64,000 bases of DNA from Onthophagus taurus. Its lineage: Eukaryota > Arthropoda > Insecta > Coleoptera > Scarabaeidae. The translations under genes were made by a program, and so were the position numbers. Within the stretch, counting starts at the first letter, position 1. Every line of letters begins with the position of its first letter. The notes beneath the pieces were generated by a model that did no database searches, was not told the DNA's origin, and was given only the letters and a program-made list of their open reading frames with translations. The stretch is taken from the NCBI RefSeq assembly GCF_036711975.1, contig NC_091971.1, forward strand, positions 20,157,501 through 20,221,500, written 5' to 3'. Shown one piece after another: positions 45,801-53,939 of this stretch.

Positions 45801-48800
45801 GGAAATATTTAATGCTATCCATGTCTGTAAAGTAGACTTGCTGCAATAAACAACTTTCCAGACTTTGAGGTCTGGACTATTACGCAAGGGTTCTTGAGGT
45901 ACTATTCAAGCCCGTTGTTATCAAATTATCTAGTCTATGTTTTTAAAAACACAAGAGGGAAAGTTATATCAGGACCTTTCATGAGAAGCGGAAATGGCCT
46001 TTTTTAATAAAAAGGAAACAATTGAGGTATTCTTTACCTTAGTATGACCTCCGGTTTTCTCTCTTTCGCAATATTAAGACACTACATCTTTTTTTTGTAA
46101 GATTGACACTCTATATCGTGAAGTTTCATCATCGAAACAATGGTTAAAGGGTTCATGCTTTTGAATGAGTAGTGGTCGCTTGCGGCGTTTACCTCGCATC
46201 GCGTACACTACTCGCGTGTTTCGACTTGTTTGCGTTATATGTTAAAAAGAATAATGCGCTCGATATCTTACACTCATAGGATTTTCCCGTATCATTTCTT
46301 CTGATTATTGAAACGCATTATGAAATATTTTGAAAGTATTATATTTCAAAAATCGCAACTTTGTACGTATTTTACTTATATTGATTTTCACTATATATTT
46401 ATAATTTTGATAATCAAGACCATCTTTACAATGGAGAGCGACAGGAATCTGAAAATGAACATCTACCTAAATTAAGTGAATGGATGGACCACCTGAGGCT
46501 CCATTTGAATTTATTGGAAGTTCTTTAATAAATGACCAAATTTTATAATTTACAACGTCTAAACTACCATTCAATTCTTTCATGATGAATTGATTGGAAA
46601 AGTTGTAGACGAAACAAATTTGGTTTAGATATATCACAACAGAACAACACCGTAAACATCTTTGTATGCGGAATCAATGGTGTCGACGTTTATCTGAGAA
46701 CCGATTTTGTTTTGTAATCGTAATAACTGCGTATTACACACAACTCAGAAGAGAAAAGGTATTAGTAGAAAATACACATTTCCACTCCATTCTTTGAGAA
46801 AACAATGTCATATATTATTATGTTATAATTTTTGTTATTATTGTTACTTTTTTTATTTTTTTCGTTTTTGACTTTTGTACATTTCATGCTTAACATTGTA
46901 TGTTTCATGATCGCACAATAAATACTATTACTACTACACACAGAAGATAAGTGCCTATAAAAATATTTACATTTTACGAATATCAGAGACCTAATCCAGT
47001 AACACATGCAAAACTAAATAAGATGCAATGCCGTTGGTGGTACAGGAAAATTCGGTAACTCCATTATTTTCTTAAAATGTATGTTAAATAAGGTAATTAT
47101 AAAAAGCTATGTCTGCAACAATTCTCATTTCCCTGCAAAAATTCTATCGCTCGCTACTTATTTCACTTTGTGAATTCCTTGTATAACCCAGCTGCCCGAA
47201 AGTATTTTGGAACAAAGCGTAACTAATTTCGAATAAATTATTGTTTCTCTTATATTGTACATATGTGTAGAGCGTAGAGACGTCATTTATTGTTGCTAAT
47301 TTTGGTTTAGTTTGCGCATGACCGATCCGTTGTTGAAACGGACTATTATTGATTATTGGTTTGATCATTATTTGATTTTTAGTACGTTCCGAACTTTATA
47401 CCACAACAGACGTAATAATGGCGTCGTTGTCAAAGAAGTGTAAAATTGCAGTTAGTGTATGGTGCAATGATCTTATTTGATGAAAAAAAGACACAACGTA
47501 TATGGATGAAGAAATGGTGTAAGAAAAGGAAAAGGCATAGACATATTAATTTACTAAACTGCATACAAAGTTGTGGGTCAACGGATTATGTAAAATACTT
47601 GAGAATGGACTATGATACATTTCAAGAATTTTTAAAACTTTGTTAAGCTACAAAGGCTACAATGAGATTTCTAACATGTGGAGGAACTTTTGAGGATTTA
47701 AAATACTCTTGTATTATTGTCATTTTCCTGGAGAACTTTTATACCAGCATACAAAAACTGATGTTTCTTTTTCGTCCATGATAATGTGGGCATCATGGCT
47801 AATCGTTTCAGGATTTTACTAAATCCGATTGGAACCAATTTACACGTGCCTTACATAACTTTTTACGCAAAAGAAGTTCAAATTATATGTCAAATCAGAT
47901 GAGAACGTCAGATGTTCTCGTGGAAGATAACTTGGGAGATTTACTGCCACTAGAGGTTACACAGTATATTATATCAACTGAACCAAACAAATTTGCGATT
48001 TAAAGAATATTACAATAACGCAGGAGCAGTTGATTTTCAGTTTCGTTTTGTTCATTAAATGATATTAGTTGATGGTAACTTTACACTTTTTTACACTAAA
48101 AACATTGACAGGTTCGGATACAAATTTCATATCACAATTCTTTTTCATTTATGTTAAGACCAAGTAATATTGTAACTAGCTGTTACAGTACTCTAGATGC
48201 TTGTGAAACTGCAGAGGTAGTGATCAGAAATTAGAACTGCGTTGCTAAATAAAATTTAAGTACATACATGTGATGTCAAAGCCACATAGAGGAAAAGGAA
48301 GAAGCTTGTAAAAGCAAAGAACAAAGATTCAGATTAAAAACCTTCAGATCAGATTTGCAAGTAGTATTACTGGCACTAAAAAATGATGTATTACAAAACA
48401 AAACTAGCAGTTTACAACATGACATTCTTTGATTTGCAGATAATTGTTCATGTTCTGATGAGAATTAAAGCAAACATTCCACAACAAAAAGCTGTACCGG
48501 CTATACTTTCATCTGTATGCATACTCGTAAATCTGTGTCATCGATCATATAACGATTGACGAGTCTAATGCTATATAAAGATTTATTAAGTTGGAAACAA
48601 TACATCCTATGAAGCACGCAAGATTTGTCACAAAAAGGTATTTTATTTTAATTTATACCCGCATATGAACAATTATTGCCATTGAGTTTCCAAATTTACC
48701 CTTTTCTTTAAAAGTTGTAATTAGTTTGATGAAAGCTTTGCTAAATATGGATACTGGCTAAGTATTGACAATTTTTACAGTTCTTTTGAATTGACTGATT

Positions 48801-51800
48801 TAATTGCATCGTTTTATACTGACGATTACAGGACTAAGTAAAAAGCCATGGTGATAAGATTTAAAGACAAGCGCGATACGTATTTTTTTTAACTATTTAT
48901 AGTATAAATATAGGACAATTTGCAAATGATAAGATAACGAAACTAAAAGTGGCCATTGATGATAACTTTACAATGATCGACCACTTCCTGGAAAACGCGG
49001 AAAAAATGCTATATATTTTTTATCAGTCACTTTGCTTTTATTATGTTTTGTATACAAAAACTGGAGCTTCTATGATACATCTAGTGTTTAGGATAAAGCT
49101 CATAGAAAAACACGTGATTACTCCACCATCAAAAAAAAACTGATGTCTTAAATGTACTGATAGAGATAAAAGAAAAGGTATAAGAAATCGTTATAAAGAT
49201 TAGTGATGGAACGGATAAAGATTTTGCGATAAAATGAATTTTTTTGATGCTGATTTAACTAACGAAGCAACTCTAAAAAGAGGATACTTTAATTAATTAT
49301 TTAGCGATATTTCCACAAGGATCCTTCAAGAAATGAAATTTATAGCGATTTTTGAAAATTATCGATGAAAATTGCAACATCGAAAATTTTCTCAAACTTT
49401 CAACTATTGTTTTCTCAAAAACTAAAAGCTATTTTGCACAACGGGTTGGTTCATTGGAAAGAGAACACTTTTATTAACACTTTGGGAAATTTTCATACTC
49501 GTATTCCAAGAAATAGATTTTATACGAATTTTTTAAACTTAATCGGCGAAAATTGCTAAATTCAAAAATATTGTCTATCATTTCAAAAATTTATTTCTCA
49601 AAAACTGAAAGTGATTTTTCAAAACGGCTTTTTGCATTAAAAAGAGGATACTTTAATTAATAATTGGTGATATTTCCACCAGGATCCTTCAAGAAATTAA
49701 TTTTATAAGGAATTTTGAAAATTATCGAAAATTTTCGCAAAACTTCAAATATTGTTTTCTCAAAAACTAAAAGTTATTTTTCAAAACAGGTTGGTTAATT
49801 GGAAAGAGGATACTTTTATTAACATTTTGGGAAATTTTCAAACTCATGTTCCAAGAAATCGATTTTATACGAATTTTTAAAACTTAATCGGCGAAAATTG
49901 TAAAATTCGAAAAAATTTGCGATCATTTCAAAAATTTATTTGTCAAAAACTGAAAGTGATTTTTCAAAACGGCTTTTTGCATTAAAAAGAGGATACTTTA
50001 ATTAATAATTGATGATATTTCCACAAGGATCCTTCAAGAAATTAATTTTATAGCGAATTTTGAAAATTATCGATGAAAATTGCAACATCGAAAATTTTCT
50101 CAAAACTTCAAATATTGTTTTCTCAAAAACTAAAAGTTATTTTTCAAAATGGGTTGGTTCATTGGAAAGAGGATACTTTTATTAACATTTTGGGAAACTT
50201 TCATACTGATATTCCAAGAAATTGATTTTATACGAATTATTAAAGTTTAATCGGCGAAAATTGCAAAATTTGAAAAAATTGTCGATATTTCTCAACAACT
50301 GAAGGTGATTTTTCAAAACGGCTTTATGCATTAAAAAAACTTAAGAAGAGGATACTTTAATTAATAATCGAAAGTGATAACAGCGACAGTTCTATTAGTA
50401 ACGAATGTGGTGATGAATTACAAGCGAAGAGAAGGAAATTAGACTAAACTGCAACAAGAGATTTTATATATCGTATTGGGATTGTTACAATGAGGTTGGT
50501 AATGACAAACCTGAAATAAATAAAGTTGTATTCAATCAAAAAACTCCTATTGGGGTTGAACTTGATTATTATCTGCAGTGCCACCACCTAAGTGAGATAC
50601 TAATTCCTGTAAATGGTAGAGTACCAAGTAATAGGTTTTTAATATCCGACCAAAGCCGGATAGTTGCCGGATATTCGTTCCACCACTAATAAAGACTAAA
50701 AAGTTTTTTATGTTTTTTTTTTCACCGTGGTTCCAGCTTTAAAAACCCTCCTTTGAAAGAAAACTATAAAGCCGAATTTAACTTTGGACCAGAGGAAACT
50801 AATTTAGTGGCATAATAGGCCAGGAATTAGGACCACCCCATCCAATCGATCCGGTGCATAATTCCGATATAAAAGTTCATGAACAATTTGAGACTATTTT
50901 CTGGAACACTCATTATTTTGTAGTTACATAGTCTAACTTTGTTGGAAAGACGTCTTCCAGTTATGTTGATAAGCTGTCATTTGAAAATTGTTCTCAAGTA
51001 AATGTTCCATTAATAAAGTATGGATCGATCAATTCATCTCTGATTATACCACACCAAATAGTAACAGATCAAAGTCTTTGATATTCTAGAGTCTAGAGGT
51101 TTTCAATGATCCAGGTGCATATTCACTTGATTATGATTCATGAAAGTAGACTCATTAAGAATAAAATGCGTTATGAAACACCACCTGTGCTGATTTCTCA
51201 GAATTGAAACAAGGATGTCATACCACCACTAGCCGCATTAGAGTGGGTATTAAATAAGAATTCATATTTGGTTGCGTCAGTTAGTACTATTAATTACAAA
51301 TTTTCGAGATAGGGAAATTCGGCGCAAATTTCTGAGCACTCTGTATAATTAAAAAAAAAAGTTTTCAAAGATTATGTAAGCTATGAATCCTGTTTATGCA
51401 ACTCCTGAGAATATTTGGGCTGACTCGTGGAGTGCATCTGCGAAAATTTTCGAAAAAACTGGAATATCTGAGAAATGCATGGTGCAAAATTTAGACTCAG
51501 CTCGTCGTGACAGACCCTCTACTTCAACGAATTCTTCTTATTTATAACTTATTTGTTTCTTATCAAACTTATATCACGTAATTATTATAAACCTCAAAAT
51601 TTTTAAAAATTTATTACAAATTTGGTATTACTGTTTAAAATAAATTCGTACGTTCAGATTTTGCAATCAAAAATATAGTGCCATTGAAAAAATTGGTCAC
51701 GACATTCACACGACCTTACAAATAAGGCCAAAAACATTTACAAAATAAACCCATAAAACAAAAATAATAAAGAAAAACCCAACAATAAACCTGAATTATA

Positions 51801-52165
51801 ATTCTTATTTTCGTTTCGCTAATATTGCTTTTCTTTTACTATTGACCTTAACCTTTACAATGTGACATGAAAAATACTTAATTACAAATTAATTTTACTT
51901 ACTCCTTTAAACGCTTTTTGTACGTTAAAGTTTAGTCGATGTAAAAATCTCAATAGGAAGGCATCATCCGTGCGTAGAAGTCGATAATTTTCGTCAGCTG
52001 GTAACAAAAACAAATATTATAATTACGTTTCTTTGTCTTTTAGTGATTCTTACCTAAAATGAGCTGTCTTAATTCTTCGATTCTTTGTTTTATATCATCG
52101 GAATTGAGCTCTTTTCCTTCGAAATCGATGATTTTCTTTTTCTCCATTTCACTCGAACTCGTCAT
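36232..52165 (-). CDS. CRAL-TRIO gene 2, three exons with a 15-kb intron
   Basis: Exons on the minus strand are 52165-52054, 51997-51903 and 36885-36232 (112, 95 and 654 nt; 861 nt, 286 aa). Phases are 1 and 0, and all junctions are GT-AG. The start MTSSSEMEKKK precedes IIDFEGKELNSDDIKQRIEELRQL. Exon 2 carries RTDDAFLLRFLHRLNFNVQKAF. Exon 3 carries KDKQGKRIILFKTDTVDPSK, LCLIVDAQGISMRMMSWLTP and LPKEFGG (about residues 240-246). This is the CRAL-TRIO N plus lipid-binding layout of a soluble lipid or vitamin carrier. Assigning the distant exon 3 to these 5' exons rests on the phase match and on the equivalent exon structure in genes 1 and 3; no other 5' exons were found near 36885. An AATAAA on the minus strand is at 36194-36189. 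A methionine six residues in (52147) is an alternative start. Confidence 0.8.
37447..37520 (+). repeat. Interspersed repeat S, copy 1
   Basis: TTTTCTATTAATAGTGCTAAGAAG...TGATATGTTCCTCACAGTA is repeated near 37975 and 40717 in the same orientation. Unclassified; it lies in gene 2 intron 2. Confidence 0.5.
37681..37860 (+). repeat. Interspersed repeat R, copy 1
   Basis: About 180 bp (from GATCGTTTCGGCGATGG to AAATCCACTGAACTG) recurs at 42878-43050 in the same orientation with some substitutions. Neither strand gives a recognised protein. Probably a fragment of an unidentified transposon. Confidence 0.55.
37970..38075 (+). repeat. Interspersed repeat S, copy 2
   Basis: CTTTTCTGTTGATAGTGATA to AAAACTGCTCTTCA matches the copy at 40715-40800. 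The mariner element at 38104-40692 sits between these two copies. Confidence 0.5.
38104..40692 (-). mobile_element. mariner-superfamily transposon with very long terminal inverted repeats
   Basis: The element starts CAGGGTGTCCCGTTAAGGG and ends with its exact complement, flanked by TA on both sides (38102-38103 and 40693-40694), the Tc1/mariner target duplication. The inverted repeats extend over about 615 bp (38104-38716 and 40073-40692) with only scattered differences. Between them lies one broken transposase gene on the minus strand. Total length is 2589 bp. Such long repeats are unusual for mariner elements, which commonly have ends of tens of bases. It is inserted in gene 2 intron 2 near copies of repeat S. 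Confidence 0.88.
38916..39919 (-). pseudogene. mariner transposase of DD41D pattern, inactivated
   Basis: The start at 39919 gives MSFTNVAAYDMLRIYF and a helix-turn-helix N-terminus (REYAMQFPQRRHFSRDVF, LRETGNVQ). After a frameshift and short deletion near 39690, the second piece has GIPKTTVHKILQENN and MDGSFNSAGGVNLHNMHYWS with the probable first aspartate. A TAG replaces a codon at 39393-39391. The third piece (39387-39016) has NVWCGIVEGKLIGPHFF, FQLDGCPAHYNRNVRQ (second aspartate) and SPDLTCLDFYLWG. Counting from the LDG aspartate to the LDF aspartate leaves 41 residues between, hence DD41D, a spacing described for rosa-type mariners. Past another frameshift the C-terminus (RNLSRAEIQAAVF) ends at 38916. 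Confidence 0.78.
40715..40800 (+). repeat. Interspersed repeat S, copy 3
   Basis: CTTTTCTATTGATAATGATA to AAACTGCTCTTCATGGA, same orientation as the copies at 37447 and 37970. Confidence 0.5.
41820..42720 (-). mobile_element. LINE reverse-transcriptase and C-terminal fragment, interrupted
   Basis: The minus strand from 42713 reads LSPLLFNIIMDEII, then LLCYAKDPVLL at the place of the YADD active site (the third residue D is K), EEDLQRLL, FIMKISAEK, and EIKEQIIKTNKIAGCLND near 42380. About 230 bp of unrelated sequence (42120-42345) then intervenes before the frame resumes with ITYTAETRR near 42110 and REREWKEHINRMPGQQI near 41960. Stops and frameshifts are present. This is the common 'endonuclease-reverse transcriptase' LINE type, non-functional. 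Confidence 0.65.
42878..43050 (+). repeat. Interspersed repeat R, copy 2
   Basis: It matches 37681-37860 in the same orientation. See that entry. Confidence 0.55.
43060..44817. other. Intronic interval without recognised features
   Basis: Part of gene 2 intron 2. Only short frames, with no conserved motif or clear repeat. Confidence 0.35.
44818..45013. mobile_element. MITE with TA duplication
   Basis: The left end TACACTGA..AGAAATAGATTGTAC is matched by the complement of the right end, GTACAATCAATTTCT..TCAGTGTA, about 25 bp with small gaps. TA flanks CACTGA at both ends, suggesting a mariner-type miniature element of about 192 bp. The interior is AT-rich and non-coding. Confidence 0.6.
45014..46429. 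other. Intronic interval without recognised features
   Basis: AT-rich, no coding similarity or tandem structure seen. Confidence 0.35.
46430..46680 (+). pseudogene. Possible piggyBac transposase remnant
   Basis: In the plus strand near 46571-46624 a frame reads FFHDELIGKVVDETNLV, closely resembling the F-x-D-E-L-I-VDETN motif near the start of the piggyBac transposase domain. Nearby frames (PPEAPFEFIG) are weakly compatible. The catalytic region is not found. The fragment is short and heavily broken. Confidence 0.42.
47446..47760 (+). pseudogene. Harbinger-type transposase N-terminal remnant
   Basis: The frame at 47446-47646 has RIWMKKWCKKRKRHRHINLL and YLRMDYDTFQEFLKL, like the N-terminal helical region of PIF/Harbinger (HARBI1-like) transposases. 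A few bases later, in a frame after the stop, comes ATMRFLTCGGTFEDLKYS, matching the LRFLA-GGSFEDL block that follows in this family. The DDE catalytic domain is not recognisable downstream. Non-functional. Confidence 0.58.
47761..49192. other. Intronic interval without recognised features
   Basis: It may contain decayed downstream parts of the Harbinger-type element, but no diagnostic motif was found. A 64-codon frame at 48949-49143 has no recognisable similarity. Confidence 0.35.
49201..50688 (+). mobile_element. Satellite-bearing hAT-like element, copy 3, both ends present
   Basis: The ends are TAGTGATGGAACG and the complement of TAGTGGTGGAACG. The flanks are ATAAAGAT (49193-49200) and ATAAAGAC (50689-50696), a 7/8 match to an 8-bp duplication, as for hAT transposons, whose ends usually begin TAG/CAG-N-G. 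The interior, about 49270-50350, consists of three dimeric units of the same satellite as copies 1 and 2. The right part, 50370-50640, carries a broken remnant of a hAT transposase C-terminus: WDCYNEVGNDKPEINKVVFN and GVELDYYLQC. CCGGATA motifs lie just inside the right end. Length is 1488 bp. It lies in gene 2 intron 2. Confidence 0.85.
50750..51220 (-). pseudogene. Heavily decayed mariner-like transposase fragment
   Basis: The minus strand near 51150 reads FILNESTFMNHNQVNMH, the first catalytic block of Tc1/mariner DDE transposases with N in place of the first D. Near 51050 it reads TIWCGIIRDELIDPYFINGT, the usual next block. Near 50830 a frame gives GSIGWGGPNSWP, resembling the W-IGRGGP-WP segment before the last aspartate. 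Stops and frameshifts are frequent. No terminal repeats were identified. Confidence 0.55.
51903..51997 (-). CDS. CRAL-TRIO gene 2, exon 2
   Basis: A 95-nt exon, phase 1 to phase 0, with acceptor TTACCAG and donor GTAAGT. It encodes the DDAFLLRFL segment of the CRAL-TRIO N domain. Same length and phases as exon 3 of gene 1. Confidence 0.85.
52054..52165 (-). CDS. CRAL-TRIO gene 2, exon 1
   Basis: It encodes the first 37 residues, ends phase 1 at GTAAGA, and closely resembles exon 1 of gene 3 (shared IIDF/Y-G-EL, DDI-RIEELR). It starts 324 bp downstream of the gene 3 stop codon on the same strand, so its promoter must lie in 52166-52489. Confidence 0.82.
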
Positions 52166-52489
52166 TCTAAAACTTTATTTCGATATAAACTATTTATCAA
52201 AACCCATATAGCATAAAACCAGATATTTATCATCAACGGGTTGGCCTTCGAACCGTGACTGTGCATCTTCTCTCTTATTTCATTTTAGATAATTATTGAA
52301 AAGATTGCATATTTTTTTTTATTTATTTTTGTATTAAAGTGGGTTATCTAAGCTATTATATTTATATAAAAAATAGATAATAAATTGTTCTGATTGTTTA
52401 TCGGGTTTAAATAATTCAAGGTTGTTTTTGTTTAAGACAAGGTTATTCAAATAAAACAATAGCTAATTAAAACTAATTAAAATATCAAT

Positions 52490-53366
52490 TTATTTTTGGA
52501 AGATTTTATACATTTGTATATTTTTATTAATTTGATTGCTATGAGACATAAAATCTTTATTCAATTTCTCGTAATTAATAGCATAAGTTCCACCGAATTC
52601 TTTAGGTAAACACTCTGGGCTGATGTGTTTATGTAAAGAATCAAAATCATTGTAATGAAAAACGATCTTTTCTTTAATTTTTTGAGGTAAAAACGGCATC
52701 GTTACTTTTAAAATAGCGCTCATTAACGACGTTGTTCGAACAACGTGGAATTCAATATCTTTAACAACAATGTTATCCAATCTTTTAGCAAACTTTTTTA
52801 CATTTCCTGGTGTCAACCAACTCAATAATCTCCAAGAGGTTCCGTGTACATCCATTATCATCGAAACACCATTCGCCAAAACAGCTGTGTCATCAACAAG
52901 ATATTCCAATAAAGTATTTTCAAATTTCACTAATTCGGTTAAAGTTAATTTTGATGGATTAATTGTATCAGCTTTACATAAAAGCAAACGTTTTCCTTTT
53001 TTATCGGTAAATGGTAAAGCGTGTCTCATATTCATGTCAACATATTTCTTTAATTCTTCAACTGGGTTTGATGGCAACCAATCCCATTCTTCTATAAAAT
53101 ATTTATAGAGAGCTTTGGCACTTTTAAATGCTTCTTCAACATTAAAGTTGGATGGAAAAAGAAATCTTAAGAGGTATTTATCATCTGAGCGAAGGTTGTG
53201 TAATTCTTCATCATCTAGAATTAATTTTTGAATTAAATAATTTGTTGTTTATTAAATTTTATAACTTACTTTGAAATAATTTTCTTAATTCTTCGATTCT
53301 ATTTTGAATATCATCCTTAGTTAATTCATTCCCTTGATAATCGATGATTTTTATATCAAGATCCAT
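52490..53366 (-). CDS. CRAL-TRIO gene 3, two exons
   Basis: Exons on the minus strand are 53366-53270 (97 nt) and 53214-52490 (725 nt), total 822 nt and 273 aa, joined in phase 1 by a 55-bp intron with GTAAGT and TTCTAG ends. Exon 1 is MDLDIKIIDYQGNELTKDDI and RIEELRKLF. Exon 2 has LRSDDKYLLRFLFPSNFNVE (CRAL-TRIO N), DKKGKRLLLCKADTINPSK, VSMIMDVHGTSWRLLSWLTP and LPKEFGG near residues 235-241. It is a tandem paralogue of gene 2 and a probable cytosolic lipid carrier. Gene 2 and gene 1 have an intron after the AFK-x codon; here the two exons are fused. The stop codon TAA lies within an AATAAA sequence on the minus strand, so either the UTR is extremely short or another signal is used. Confidence 0.9.
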
Positions 53367-53939
53367 GGTGTAAAGTGATGTGATTTACACTGGCGTAGAG
53401 ACAACAAAATAATGTGTTTATATTAGTCACAGAAAACGATAAGCACTCCGATTCAAGTGAGAGTGTAAGTGGCAAAAATTTTCGACGACTTTTATCTCTT
53501 TGTTGACATAAAATTCTCTCTACATCGGATAACATTTTAAAAGTTATCGATCACACATTCATTTTTGATATTGAATAGTTTTCGTTTTAATTAATTTGTT
53601 TTTCGGTTCTTTTTACGCACAAAACCTTAAATATTCCGGTTTGATGTGAGGACATACGAAGGTGAATTCTGTTTTAAGAAAAATACTATGTGATGTTGGC
53701 TGTTTTGCGTCAATCTATGTTGTAAAAAAATTAATTAAAATAATATTTGTTTAGTCACGCTACACATATAATTAATAATAATTACAAATAGTCGGTTTTA
53801 AATTAAAACGTTATCTTCATAATTTGTTTATATTTTATATATAAATAAATTAAAGATGAATTATTTAATTTAAGAAATAATTGGGAATGTGTAAAGTAAT
53901 AAATTGAAATTATTGCTTAATTAGATAGTAATCAACTGA
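53367..53939. other. Upstream region of gene 3
   Basis: AT-rich, no gene or repeat recognised. It presumably includes the gene 3 promoter, but I cannot point to a specific element. Confidence 0.35.

Noticed and set aside
46762..47368. Minus-strand frames of 74-81 codons
   Set aside because: No recognisable similarity, low-complexity K/N/I content, no splice or repeat context.
51380..51545. Plus frame with ATPENIWADSWSASAKIF, possibly a pogo-type transposase C-terminus
   Set aside because: The resemblance is faint and no other part of such a transposase lies nearby; not strong enough to annotate.
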